This document shows positions 14,025 through 26,305 of a stretch of 64,000 nucleotides of DNA, one piece after another; positions within the stretch are counted from its first letter, which is position 1, and every line of letters starts with the position of its first letter. The notes beneath the pieces are model-generated. The model had not been told where the DNA came from and did not search any database. It saw only the letters and a list, made by a program, of their open reading frames with translations. The stretch is taken from contig VZRR01010828.1 in assembly GCA_013398015.1 (NCBI GenBank), forward strand, positions 1-64,000, in the 5' to 3' direction. A program made the translations under genes and the position numbers. The DNA is from Oreocharis arfaki (lineage: Eukaryota > Chordata > Aves > Passeriformes > Paramythiidae).

Positions 14025-17000
14025 GCATTAGATAACTCCACAATGTTTTAGACCTTTCTTGCAGTGTTTGCTTTTGTTATAATATTTGTTTTTTAAAGTA
14101 TAATACTGTAAATCAGTCTTATATTAAAACTAACTTAAAGTAATATAATGATATTAAAGACATTGATAGAGCCTTTTGTTTTCCAAACAGCAGTATTGAA
14201 ATTCAGTCATACTGAAGCAGGTGATATCCTATCTTTATACGTTAATTGCTTTAATAAAGATTACTATAGCCTTCTTACAGTTACACAAACTAAATGCAAG
14301 TGGTAGGCTGTAATGTAAGTACAAGAAAGATTTTTATCCTGAAAACAACAAAAGCAAAGCTAAAAGTGTAGCATCAGGTGCATATCTTTTTCTTTTTCAA
14401 ATTATTTTCAAGATGTTCTATTACAACTGCTTGTCTTTGTTTATGGCAAATTGTTATCATCTGGGGTTCCTTTTTGTGGAAAATTAATGTTTTCAGACAG
14501 TTACTGGATATCACAGTTGCTTTAAAATAAAAAAGCTAAGTATATACTGTTTGTTATTAAAATCACAGCTTGTCAGAAAGTATGGGATATCTGTAAATCT
14601 GAATTTTCTTCTACTTTGTGAAGCATATCTTCTCAGTAAAAGAGGAAAAATAGCATTTGCACCCTTCCCAAACCATATTTAAATATTTTACCCTTCTAAG
14701 TGCTGGATACTTAAGTATGACTTCTGACTTCTCAGTACTTGCACAGCATAAGATGATAAAGTCTCTTCATGTTCTGTAATAGCATAATACAGAACTCAAA
14801 AGTAGAGACAACACCACAAATCTGGAGAAAAGGAATGAGAAGGTAAAGCTTCCGTAAACACAGACATTTTCAAGTAGACTCTCAAAGCATTTTAAGTAAA
14901 TATTTAGTCAAAGCACCATACAGCTATCACATAGGTTTATGAACACCATTTTCTCTTTTATATAAATATCAGCACTCAGCACTCTTGTGAGTTGCTTGAA
15001 CACACACAACACTTTTGACAGAATTAGGGCCAGACAATTTAAAGTCTTTCAAATTGCACCCCTACACTGAATGAATGCAAATATACCAGTGGAAGAGCAT
15101 TATCCCTGTTTATTTTATTTTGAAAGCACTTAATTGGCTGGATTTAGTAATTGTTTGGTTCTTTTCTTACAGGTTTGTTCTCATCTATCTCAGTATTTTC
15201 TAGAGAGTGTGAATTTAACAATACAAGCAAACAAAAGAGACACCCATTGGCAGTTATGAGCATCTCTGTTATGAGGGATAATACAAGATAAATACTTGAA
15301 AGAAAAGTGCAGCTATAGAAATGCTGTCATAACTCATAAGAAATAAAAGCTCCAAAATCATACTAGTCACAGGTGAATGAGATAATCTTTATAACAGAAG
15401 GTTGAAAGAACAGATACATGAAATTATCAGACAAAAAACAACTACCTTCCATAAATGTTATCAGCTAAAGATTGTACCAGAATACAGCTAAATGGGAATT
15501 TACATCAACTCAATTTAACCTCTAAAATATGGACATCTCTAGCACAGATGTCATTGCATATGGTACCCTTTTGGCATTTAAGATATGAATTCGCATGGGA
15601 ACAGACATGATCAGTGAAATAAATAAGTCTGTCTTAGGAAAGAAAACCAAGTCAGTGAAGTTGACTAGTAAAATTTGATAAGGTCTAGGGGCTTCTTATG
15701 TGCAACAACAGTTGGAGCTGGGAGGAAGAAAATCCAATAAACTGACAATTTATGTTTGTTAATTGATGTTAGCCTTCATTCCTTTTTCCTCGTGATTATC
15801 AGATCTATGTTTATTGATCAATATTAATTTTATTTTATTTTAGATTAAGGCATTTTTCCACAGAATGCATTATAATCACATTACTTAGAATCTAGTCTAA
15901 ATATGGAAAGGAAGAAAGGCTTGTGTGAGTTTGTGCTGGTATTATGTACAAATAGTATTTAGCAAGCTGACATAGATGAAAAATCTTTTCAGCATAACCT
16001 ATACTGGCAGTATCATTTATCTTTGAAATTTAATGTTAATTTATTCTCAAAGACTAAGGAAATAAAGGTCAAATTTCACCCCCTCTCCTATAAAGTGTAA
16101 CACAGATGACATGACAAGTGCATGCTTAATGCCAAGCAGCCAAGTCTTGACTCACTTGGAGCACAGTTACAGACACAGGCATCTCTGTTGAGATTAATGG
16201 GATGGGTTATGTGCCTGGTAAAGGTATCCTGAGAAAGGAACTTCCAATCTGGTTTGAAGATTGGTCATTTTTGAAGTGAGCATCCTGTCTTTGTCTTCAA
16301 AGCATAAAGATCTTCGTATTAAAATTTGTACATGGTCACATTGGCTATGTATATGCAAATATATACACATATATATACAGGCACATAGATATACACTGTT
16401 TACATACAGATGCATTGTACTACAAATCTTATAATTAGAAGTAATTTTTCATTTTACAGAGGCACATGGTTCTGCACAAACCTTTTTTCTCCATCTTGGA
16501 TAAGACATCACTCAAAATGTTTGTGACACTCAGCAGCTATTACCAAAAGGGATAAAGAAGCTTCTTAGAAAACCCAGGAAATGATAAACAGACTCCATTA
16601 AAATGATTTTGCATGCTAGTATTCAATCAGAATTAGAGTTATCTTTTGCTTTGATGTTACCATTTGTAGTGTAACCCTTATTTAGTTGTTTTGATGTATG
16701 CAATAATTGATACTTCAATAATGAACTTGTTTATATTCAAAATGTCTTTAATTCTTGTAAGGTTCTTTTGGTGTCTTTTTTGAGACTGAAGTGCCTTTGT
16801 GGCATATCACTACTCTGATGTCGTCTTTGCAAGTCTTTCATTGCAAATGTACTGACATGAGTAGCAGCATTTTCATATATGCCACCTATCCAGCACTGAA
16901 AAACAAATACAGAATTGCTGTCTTCCTCTACTCGTAATCTTTCGGGCTTTAATCATACATGTATATTTTTTATTACTATATTATTCCTTATTGAGTAGAA

Positions 17001-17029
17001 GGAATGATGAGAAAAACCATGAAAGTGGT
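14025..17029. other. AT-rich non-coding sequence, no gene seen
   Basis: No repeat family or exon is recognised. Short alternating TA/CA stretches near 16360-16400 are too imperfect to call a microsatellite. Confidence 0.5.
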
Positions 17030-17994
17030 TGTGATGGGTTGACCCTGGCTGGATGTCAGGTGCCCACCAAGCTGCTCTATCACGCCCCTCCTCAGCTGGA
17101 TGGGGGAGATAAATACAGCAGAAGGGTTGAGATAGATAGGGACAGATCTCTTACCAACTACCAGCATGAGCAAAACAGACTCTATTTTGGGAAAATTTAT
17201 TTAATTTATTACCAATCAAATCTGGGTAGGATAATGAGAGAAAGAAAAAAAATTCTTAAAAACACCTTTTCCCCATCGTACCTTTCTTCCCATGTTTAAC
17301 TTTACTCCCAATTTTCTCTACCTCCTCGCCCCCAAGGCAGGGCAATGGGCAATGGGGGCTGCAGTCAGTTCATCACATGTGGTCTGTGCCAATCCTTCTT
17401 CCCCTAGGGGAGGACTCTCTCTTCCTCTGCTCCAGAGCAGACCCTCTGCAGGATCACATGTACTGCCAGTGGCATGGACTCCTCTCTACAAAAGTCCACA
17501 GGTCCTGCCAGGAGCCTGCTCCAGCACGGGCTTCCCACAGTGTCACAGCCTCCTTCAGTCATCCACCTGCTCCAGCCCGAGGTCCTCCATCGGCAGCAGG
17601 TGGATCTCTGCTGCATCATGAACCTCCATGGGCTGCAGGGGCACAGCTGCCTCACCATGGTCGGTACCACGGGCTGCAGGGGAATCTCGGGTCCAATGCC
17701 CGGAGCAACTCCTTCCCTTCCTTCCTGCCTGACCTGGGTGTCTGAAAGTCAGTTTCATACATTCTCACTCCTCTCTCTGGCTGCAGTTGCAGGGTATAAT
17801 TTCCTTCTTAAATCTGTTATCTCAGAGGTATTACTGCCACTGCTAACAGGCTTGGCCTTGACCAGCAGCAGGTCCATCTTGGAGCTGGCTGGCATTTACT
17901 TTACTGCGCACAGGAGAAGCCTCAGCCAGATCCTCCCAGAAGACACCCCTGCAGGGCCTCCACTGCCAAAACCTGGCTGCACAAACACAATACA
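17030..17994 (-). mobile_element. ERV long terminal repeat (family 1), near full length, antisense
   Basis: The element begins TGTGATGGGTTGACC and ends CAATACA, so it has TG...CA ends with partly matching terminal inverted repeats (GGGTT near one end, AACACAA near the other). I recognise the sequence as an LTR family common in non-galliform birds. On the minus strand a polyadenylation signal (AATAAATTAAATAAA, about 17188-17213 on the plus strand) lies towards the 3' part. The GC-rich remainder (17330-17960) contains the degenerate CTGCTCCAGC-type subrepeats typical of this U3. The 5-bp flanks are GTGGT and GTAAT, which could be a target-site duplication decayed by two transitions. No internal retroviral sequence adjoins, so this is a solo LTR. 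Overlapping open frames of up to 174 codons inside it, on both strands, are shadows of the GC-rich repeat. Confidence 0.85.
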
Positions 17995-18293
17995 GTAATA
18001 TTGCTGTAGGAAAAACCAAACAGAACAGAAAGAACTGCTGTAGTATCTTATAAAAGGCAAGGGAAGAAAATACTTACAAACAAGCAAAATAAGTAGAATA
18101 TGTGTCAGTCCATTATTACTTGCAGAGAAAATGACACCTACTATTCTGGTTTATTCTTTAAAAAAAACATGTAAATAAAAAAAAAGTTTCTTGTTCCTGC
18201 ATTTGTTATAATTGCTAGACTTCATGTCTCAATAAACTTCCCTAAAACAATAAACATGTTTTGTTCATTTTTCTTCCATTTGGTGGAATTTGT
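17995..18293. other. Spacer between two related LTRs
   Basis: About 300 bp of AT-rich sequence. It contains no primer-binding site, polypurine tract or retroviral coding similarity that I can see, so the flanking LTRs do not look like the two ends of one provirus. Confidence 0.5.
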
Positions 18294-18790
18294 TGTGGAT
18301 TCACCTTCTCTAGCTGCCAGATGTTCACCCAGCCACTGTCTCAGTCTCCCCCCTCAGCTGGATACAGGAAAGGAGAAAATAAGATGAAAAAGTTCATGGG
18401 TTGAGATAAGGACAGGGAGATCACCTGCAACCATCACTGTCATGGGCAAAACTGACCCAACTTGGGAAAGATTAATTTAATTTATTGCCAGTTCATAAGA
18501 GATAGGACAGTGAAAAACAATCATGAAATTAAAACCACTTTCCTCCTCAATCCTGTTTCTTCCCAGGCTCAACTTCACCCCTGACTATTCTGCCCCCTCT
18601 TTCTCAAAGAGTTTTCTTCCCTTTCTTAAACACATTTTCCCCAAGGAGCCACGCCCTTGGCTGCAGGATTCAGCCATGCCTTCTGGTGGATCACTCGGAG
18701 CTGCAGGAACCATCTGTGCATGGCACAGGGCAGCCCTGGCAGCCCCTCACAGAGACCCCCCTGCAGCCCCAGCTGCCGACGCCCAGGATA
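18294..18790 (-). mobile_element. ERV LTR related to family 1, partial, antisense
   Basis: It starts TGTGGATTCACC and then follows the same order of blocks as the LTR at 17030: CTCAGCTGGATA, a GTTGAGATAAGGACAG block, GGCAAAACTGACC, and a minus-strand AATAAATTAAATTAA polyadenylation region at about 18472-18488. The 3' half on the plus strand (18650-18785) differs from the 17030 copy and looks like a shorter U3 subfamily. The expected CA terminus is not found, so the element is truncated or heavily decayed near 18790. Confidence 0.75.
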
Positions 18791-19615
18791 TGAGAGGGTT
18801 TCCTAGCATGATATATATATGTATGTGGAATATTTTAGCTGGACTACAAACATTGCCAACTTGTTTGGGAGCATACTAAGCTGTGTTCACTGTAGTGTTA
18901 AAGAAGGAATCACATAATCTGTTTGGTTCATCAGTCGTGTAATGTTGGGAATGCTCACCTATAGTTAGAATATCTTATACAAGCTCTTCATGAGGTCCTA
19001 TTTCCTAAATGAGAAGGTTTAGCAGTCACCCACTGATGCATATACCTTTACTGAAACCTCCCACTCTTGTTCAGTTAATTTACCTACTGAAAGAATGTGA
19101 AAAGTCTTTGGCACAGTGGCCCTTATCCTTTTGTGTTGATAGAATTTCTTATTGCTTACTTTTCAGGCAAGGGTGCAATCGGCTTATATAAAAGATTTGT
19201 GATTTGTGTTTTCTCCATGTCATCTAACCACTGTGAAATAAGAAGTGCAGGGAGTGCACAGTTTGTTACATGGCCAGTGTACTTGAGGCACTTTTCTTGC
19301 AACTCTGTTTAATAACATTTGTTCCAAGTGGAGAGGAGAATGTTTTGTGGGTTAATGGAGTACACAACTCTTAAGAGGAATTCAAGGTGACTAATGGATG
19401 TGCATTCAGATGCTGAAGTGCTGTTGAAGAAGGAAATCTGAACTGGTAACAAGAAAACTCCATTAGTGACATATTAGTATTTTTCTGAGGCTTCAGCGGG
19501 ATCAAAAAGAAAGACTGTTTTCTTATTCATGGATAAGTGAATCTGAATGACATTTTGCTAAACATGAGGGACATAGGAAAGAAAACGGAGGCTTCTAGAA
19601 GTAGTAGGGGACATG
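18791..19615. other. Non-coding sequence between LTRs
   Basis: No repeat or exon is recognised. Short open frames (60-71 codons) near 19009-19312 overlap one another in different frames and resemble nothing known to me. Confidence 0.5.
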
Positions 19616-20159
19616 TGTCCTGCTTTGGGCTTGAGCAGAGTTAATTTTCCTAGCAGCTGGTATAGTCCTGTGTTTTGGGTTTAGGATGATAATAATATTG
19701 ATAAAACACACTGATGTTTTAGTTGTTGCTGAGCAGTGCTTTCACTAAATCAAGGACTTTTCAGCTTCTTATGCTGCCCTGCCGAAGAGAGGGCTGGGAG
19801 CGCACAAAAAAATTGTGAGTGAGCATAGCCAGGACAGCTGACCCAAAGGAATATTCCACAGGCTAGAAAGTCATGCTGAACAGTAAAACTGTGGGGAGTT
19901 GGCCAGGGGGTGGTAGCCCACTGCTTAGGGTCTGGCTGGGTTTCATTGGGGGGTGGGCATTATGCATTGTGCATTACTTGATGTGTGTATTCTTTTACCA
20001 TTAGAATTATTTTGCCTTCTTTTTGTGTCCTCTTAAAGCGTCTTTATCTCAACCTATAAGCATCATCCTCTTTTCTTTCAATTCTGTCCATCGTCTCACT
20101 GGAAGAGAATAAGCAAATGGCCATGTGGTGTTTAGCTGTCTGATGCATTAAATGACAGC
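19616..20159 (+). mobile_element. ERV-L-type LTR (family 2), sense, full length
   Basis: It starts TGTCCTGCTTTGGGC, followed by GAGTTAATTTTCCTAGCAG and the CTGATGTTTTAGTTGTTG and CAGCTGACCCAAAGGAATAT blocks. Further on come GGGGAGTTGGCCAGGGGG and TCTTTATCTCAACC. I recognise this order as a very common avian ERV-L-like LTR, in sense orientation. The last bases correspond to the usual TTAAACCACGACA end but have diverged. ACATG lies immediately before the start (19611-19615) and again at 20160-20164, fitting the 5-bp target-site duplication expected for this class. It is a solo LTR with no internal sequence attached. Confidence 0.85.
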
Positions 20160-23100
20160 ACATGCCTACTTGACCCCTGGAATTATTGTGTGCATGCCCT
20201 CATCTAGGATAAGAGCCAGGGGATGGTACTTTCATCAAGAATCTCTCTAAGGATAGAGGGACATATGACTGTGTAGATTGCATGTGTTTCTGAATTCAGC
20301 AGTAGAAGGAGATGAACTTCAGAGGCATTCTGACATCATATGCAGAAATACATCAGATGAAATCTGACGCCAAAAATGCTTGTTATTTTCCAGCCTAAAC
20401 CTAGTTTTGGGATTAGATTAAACATAGCAGATGTGTGTAAAGTGAAGTTCCAGTTCTTCCTGTGTTTCAGAACTAATAAAAAGAAACAAGAATAAAAAGG
20501 TAGAAAATGGGAAACTACAGCAGTTACCTTCAAAAGCCTGGTTATTGCTATACTTGATCTCCACAAAATCTAGATACTTCTTTTCCACAATTTTTCCCGA
20601 AGAAATAAGCAAGAAAATTGCCATATACATACACATATATGAAGTTAACCCAACACCACAGAGCAAAGAGATTTTCTACATGGACTGCTTCACTACTGAC
20701 ACAGCTCTTCCTTTTACCTGAAGAAAATGCTTGCCATAATTGATATATATCACCTGATACACTTAACTCAGAAACCAACATTCCTCCCACTCTAATATAT
20801 GTTCACATTAATTCCCGAGTTGTTTTCAATTCACTCTTATAAAAATAAGAGTGATTCCAGATGTTAAACTTAGTAAGGAAAATATCAAAATAAAAGGATT
20901 TTTACCTTCCCAGTCTGAGAAATGCTATAGGTAATGTAATAGATGGAAGAAATTGCAGTCTAATGCATATTTTACCTGTGTGAGCAACACATGGTGAGAA
21001 AGCCAGCTTTTCTTCAGCACACTGAGCAGCAGTGGCACTTCTGGAAAAGAAAGGCGGCAATCAAAGCAGGTCAGAAAAACAAGTCTGATTGTAGAAGGTC
21101 AGAATGTGTGTTTGTGCTTCTCAAGACAGAATTAAGTCACAAAAATCAAATATTATTTATGAAAGGGTTTTTTTGCGATTATTTTCATGGGAACTGGATG
21201 TTTGCATAATATATTTGCTTGGAAAACATTTTTCAAAAGGAAGATTTTAAACTAACAGAAAAAGGAACCAAAATTGTAATAGGTTTATGTGATTTCTGAA
21301 AATATAAAAATGCTGATATGATCTTAGTAGAAGTTATTTAAATCTTTCTGTCCTGTGTCTGTGCTCTTTTCCAAATCATAGTGAATAATCATTCATGGGC
21401 TTGTTATTTACATGACTGCTTACAATGCATTCTTAGGAACTGTGTGTTGCCTTTATTAATAATACACCTCATACTACTCCTATATTTCACACCAAGAAAA
21501 AAGATCATTTTATTATTTATTTTCAAAGAGTTTTAGAATCACATTTACATTGTCCATTTTGTTTCACAGACAGTTTGTCCCAAGTCTACTTTCATCTCTA
21601 AGGATGTTTCATACGGGGTTGAATTTTTTTTTTTTTTTTTAAACTTCAGGTTCTTTATCTGTTTTATTCAAAAGTGAATTTTGATCCAAATCCCACTAAA
21701 ATCAATGAAAGAATTACAAAGTCTTGAGCTGACTTTGTCATAATCTGAATGAAGTGTGCCAAGCATTTAATAGTATTTCTTTATATTTTCTTATTTTTTA
21801 ATAGAAAATATATTTCTTTCTATTTTAAAGTATAAAAGCAGGGAATAAGAATAATAATTAATTTTTAGTCTTGTTTTTTTTTTCCCTTTATGGTAATATA
21901 AATGTGCAACCATATTAAGACAATTCAATATACTGACACATCTGCTATAAAACTATATATCTTACATTAAAACAACTTGGCCTTCAGATATCTTCTTTCC
22001 AGTGTCTTCATGAGAAAAGGAGGTTTTAGCTTATTGTCACAGAATTAAGTGGGTTTTGATTCCTATAGTCTCAAGTGTTGAGAGTGTTAAGAAAAGAAAA
22101 AAACAACCTCATCTCCAACTAACCTCTAAGTAGTTTTCAAATCTAAGTGATTAGTCAGTATGAGGTAGGGGTAGCAATATTTTGGAGTATTTTGCTGAGT
22201 GAGATGCCCAAAAGTTATTTAAGGAATATACAACATCTTATTTCTCTGAAGACAGGGTCACAAAAGGCTAGAATCAATGAGAAAACAAAATGCCACTGCT
22301 CTTCACATTTTCCTTTCTTACAATTTCTAGCCCTTTTCGACATAGTTCTGACACTTAGCTCAAAAAGCTCTACGTTGAAATGACACAGAAAACAATATTT
22401 TCGTGTCTTTGTATCTCTGTGTATTTTTCCCCTCTGTGTTTTGGTTTTTTTTTTTTTATTGCAGCTTGCTATTTCTTTCTCACACACTGGGCTTTGGTCC
22501 AGTCACTCCTGCACGTCTAAGTTTATCACCAGACCACAGTAAGCCTCTTTATAGCAAAGTACAGGAAAACAGAGATAGCTCTTACTCCAGCTCTGTCTGT
22601 ATCTTTTTACAGCCAACAGACATTACTGCTTCAGCTATAAAGGATGTAGACAGGGTGATGGGTTTTTTTACACCGAATGAGAGACATGGCATCTATCAAC
22701 ATTGCTAAGGTTAACCTAACTCAAAACAAAGTGTTGAAATGGAAGTTGTAACTGGGAATACAAGCCACAGAGCAGAAACCTAGGGCAACTGCACTGTTAG
22801 CTTAGACAAGCCACTTACATTTCTGAACCTGGGTGGTATGAATTTAGAGGCAGATGCCCTGAACAATGTCAGATGGCCTTTAAAACAACACCAACCAAGC
22901 ACAGAAAAACCCTAAGTGATCTTCCTTGAGATGAGAAACTTAGAACTTTGTGGGCCTTTTTCACTACCTGCTGCATTGTGTTACATTTAGTAAATTGTTA
23001 AGCAGTCCCTAACAAGCCCTAGCTTTATTGACGCTGCTATGCCACAAGGTATTGATTGCTTGATTTTTTGTCCAAGTCCACAAACATTTGTGACACTGAG

Positions 23101-23398
23101 ATCAAGAGGAAAAAGATGTAAGGGATGGTCATAGTTCTGAACATTCCTCTTTCCAGCCGCCTCCTCCAAATCTTACTTGGGAAAAAATGACTACATGGAC
23201 CAAAAATTTTCTAGAGTCCTAGTCACAACATTATTTATCAGCATTTCCATGACAGTCTTAGACTATCTTCCCAAAGTAATGCTGATGTGCTCTGCATACT
23301 TCTAACTTATATAGAAGGATAAAATTCTTCATGAAATGGAGTAATAATTTTGTTTTTCTTATAAAGTTTAATATTTTGGTGTCAAGATTTGCCTTTCA
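20160..23398. other. AT-rich non-coding sequence, no gene seen
   Basis: It includes a perfect inverted repeat at 20831-20854 and a run of 17 T at 21624-21640. Overlapping minus-strand open frames of 76-90 codons (20336-20790 and 22215-22487) have no recognisable motif. No repeat family is identified. Confidence 0.5.
20831..20854. repeat. Perfect 10-bp inverted repeat, 4-base loop
   Basis: TCACTCTTAT and its exact reverse complement ATAAGAGTGA are separated by AAAA. The stem is AT-rich and isolated. It is too short for a microRNA precursor and is not followed by a T run that would suggest termination. Confidence 0.85.
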
Positions 23399-23885
23399 TA
23401 TCACAGACTCACAGAATTATTGAGGCTGAAATAGACGTCTGTAGGACATCTTGTTAAACCACCTTACTCACGCAGGGCCCTAGAGTCCCTCTCCCCGATT
23501 TTTATGCCCAGATCTTTTTTAATATCTCCAAGGATAGGAACACCACAACATCTCTGGGCAACCTGTGCTGGTGCTCAGTCACACTCACAGTAAAAAAAAT
23601 GTTTCCTGATGCTGAGGTGGAACCTCCTGTGTTCCAGATTGTGCCCATTTTCTCTGGTTCCTCTTACTGGGCACTACTGAAAAGAGGCTGGCTCCATCCT
23701 CTTTACACCTGTCCTTCTTGTATTCATATCTATTGATGAGCTATCCCTGAGGTGATCTCAGCTGAACAGTGCCATCTCTCTCAGCTTTTCCTCATAGGAG
23801 AAATGCTTCAGTCTCTTAAACATCTTGGTGGCCTTTTGCTAGACTCTCTACAGTAGGTCCATATCTCTTAAGGTCCACAGACCTT
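23399..23885 (-). mobile_element. CR1 LINE 3' end, antisense
   Basis: The plus strand begins TCACAGACTCACAGAATTAT, the reverse complement of the short direct repeats that end avian CR1 elements. It continues with the GAGGCTGAAATAGAC block and the GCAACCTGTGCTGGTGCTCAGTC and CTCAGCTTTTCCTCATAGGAG regions of the CR1 3' part. Only the last ~490 bp is present, the usual 5' truncation of LINE insertions made by target-primed reverse transcription. Substitutions are numerous, so the copy is not young. Confidence 0.85.
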
Positions 23886-24936
23886 ACAACATATGCTAGT
23901 TCACATCTTAAAGTTCTCTAATGGAAGTGAGCACTCTAAAGTTTTTGATGAGGCTCCTTGACAGGGGATCAGGCTTTCAGAGTTAGCTTGAGGTGCAGTG
24001 TTTGAGAACACGGAGTACAATCTCAGCCTTCCCTCTACATTTTGAATTCCATAGCAGAAAATGGAATATGTGTTTCTATCTTCAGCTGCCAAAATCATTC
24101 CTAAACACTTTGAGTTTCTTTGTTTGTAAATGCACTGGAAGGGGCAGATTTGGCAGGAAAAATAATTGATCTGTTTTAATGCCTTTTCTCAGATGAAATG
24201 GGATTGGTTTTATTGTTTTTTTTTTCTTCCATTGACTTTAAGATAGGAAAGAGTGACCTGCTCAGGCTTTAAAAGCTAATGTCTGTATGTTTAACCAAGG
24301 CAAAATAAGTGCAGGTATTATCATCTAATACTGGACAACTCTCCAGAGAGACAGAACTTTGGGTTCTCTGTCTTCAGCCAAGTATGGTTTGCTGCATGAT
24401 GCACTTCAGAAGAGTCTTTCCAGCTGAGCACACTCATTTGCTCCCAGATGTAAACCAACCTGCTTTGCCCTTCACTGAGGTCCTATTTGACTCTTCACAT
24501 TAGCCAAGACATGACAAAGGAATAATCATGCTTCCCAGATATATACCATAAAAGAAAAATAACTTAGCCAAATAAAAGGCAAACTTTACAAAGCTGTCAA
24601 TACAATGATTTATTTTGTATTTCAGAGGGCTGTTGTTTTTTTAATTCATACCCAAAATGGAGTCTTCCTAATAAAAGTTTAGTAGCAAAAAGTTGTACTA
24701 TACTTTAAAGTTATTAATGTTGTATTACTTTTTCAAAATATATTACAGAACACTTAGAAGCTATTATGAGTAACTGTAAAGCAATAAACCAAAAATGTAC
24801 TTGCCAAATAAATGAGAAGTGTAAGGCAATGAATTTTCCTTGCTTGATAATTCCCAGAATTCCATATCTGATGACAGAATAACCAGCCTTTATTTTTATC
24901 AAAGCCAGTATTATTAACAAAGATCTAACGGAACAG
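23886..24936. other. Non-coding sequence between two CR1 copies
   Basis: AT-rich, with no repeat or exon recognised. Confidence 0.5.
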
Positions 24937-25303
24937 ATTTTTAAAGGTTCTGTTGGAAAAGACCCCTAAGACCATCAAGTCCAACCATTAACCCAGCAGT
25001 GCCAAGTCCACCACTAAACCGTGTCCCTAAGTGCCTCTAAGTGCCCCTATATGTCTTTTAAATACTTGCAAGTACAGAGGCTCAACCCTTTCCTTGGGCA
25101 GCCTGTTCTAATGCTTGACAGCCCTTTCCATGAAAAAACGTTCTCTAATGTCCAGTCTAAATCTACCCTAGTGCAACTTCAGGCCAGTTTCTCTTGTCCT
25201 ATCACTTGTTATTTGGGAGCAGAGACCTATTCCCATCTCGCTGCAATCTCTTTCAGATAGTTGTAGAGAACAATAACGTTTGCTGTGAGACTCCTTTTGA
25301 CTT
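24937..25303 (-). mobile_element. CR1 LINE 3' terminal region, antisense
   Basis: The GTTGGAAAAGACCCCTAAGA block followed by ATCAAGTCCAACC, then CCTTGGGCAGCCTGTTC and TCTCTTGTCCTATCACTTG, identifies the 3' terminal region of an avian CR1 on the minus strand. It adjoins the ORF2 fragment beginning near 25304 in the same orientation, but the intervening ~2 kb expected in a complete element (reverse transcriptase core to 3' UTR) is missing. Either one element lost an internal segment, or two insertions happen to abut. Confidence 0.85.
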
Positions 25304-26305
25304 CTAGGCAACTGGGTCCTCCCTGGTTAGGCAGGACTGATGGTAAATGATGAAAAGTTGCTCTGTGGACACTTCTGCCACACCTCTGAATATTTGTGGG
25401 TGGATTCCACCTGGCACCATAGATTTGTGTGTGTGTAAGTGGTCTAGCAGATTGCTGACCATTTGACCTTGGATTATGGGGGCTTCATTCAGCTCCCCAT
25501 CCCTATATTCTGGCTCAAGTGGCTGGATACCTTGGGAACAGCTGGTATTACTATTAAAGACTGAGGCAAAGAAGACACTAAGTACCTCAGACTTTTCCTC
25601 ATCCTTTCTCATTTTGTTTCCCTCTGAATGCAACAAAAGATAAAGATTTTCCTTAGATCTTTTTTTGTTGCTAATGTGTATATAGAAGCATTTTTTATTG
25701 TCTTTCATGGAGTAGCCAGTTTAATTTCTAGTTGGGCTTTGTCTCTTCTAACTATCTTCCTGCATAACTTTTACAACTTCCTTGTAGACTTTTTTCCCCT
25801 GCATTCAAGCCAAAGCTCTCTGTTCAGACAGGCTGGTCTTCTATCTTGCTATTTTTTCTTTTAGCACATGGGAATGGCCTTTAAGATTTTCTTCTTGAAA
25901 AATGTCCAACCATACCTTTGCCCTTCAGGACTGTATCTAAGGGCCAAAAAACCAAACAGGCCAAAGTCTGCCCTCTAGAAGTCCAAGACAGTGGTTTTGC
26001 TGACTCCCTTCCTCACTGCTCTGAGAAATGAAAGCTCTATCATTTTGTTGTCACTGTGCCCAAGACGGCCTCCAACCACCACATCATCCACCAGTCTTTC
26101 TCTGTTCACAAATGCAGGTCCAGTGGGATGTCTCACAGCACTCTGCAGCTACATCAGGAATTTACCTTCCACACACTCTAGGAAATTCCTAGACTGTTTC
26201 CTCTCTGATGTATTGCATTTCCAGCACACATCTCAGAAATTGAATTTTCCCACAAGAACACAATCAAGCTATCATGAGATTTCTCCCACCTGCTTGTTCT
26301 AGCAA
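25304..26305 (-). pseudogene. CR1 ORF2 fragment (linker to start of reverse transcriptase), broken
   Basis: The minus strand at 25304-25708 stays open for 134 codons. It contains EVLSVFFASVFNSNTS followed by a DHLHTHKSMVPGGIHPQ block, which corresponds to the segment of CR1 ORF2 just ahead of the reverse transcriptase core (the usual form of the second motif is HKSMGPDGMHP). The rest, to 26305, matches the DNA of the linker between the endonuclease and reverse transcriptase domains but is broken by stops and frameshifts. In CR1, ORF2 encodes an APE-type endonuclease plus reverse transcriptase that copies the element into new sites. Here the catalytic palm is absent, so the copy is inactive. 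An LTR insertion interrupts it on its 5' side at about 26306. Confidence 0.85.

Noticed and set aside
17292..17998. Overlapping plus-strand open frames up to 174 codons, and minus-strand frames, in a GC-rich area
   Set aside because: They lie wholly inside an LTR that I recognise, in several frames on both strands. Few stop codons are expected from its GC-rich subrepeats.
17030..18790. A single provirus bounded by two LTRs
   Set aside because: The two LTRs differ in subfamily features, and the 300-bp spacer has no primer-binding site, polypurine tract or coding remnant.
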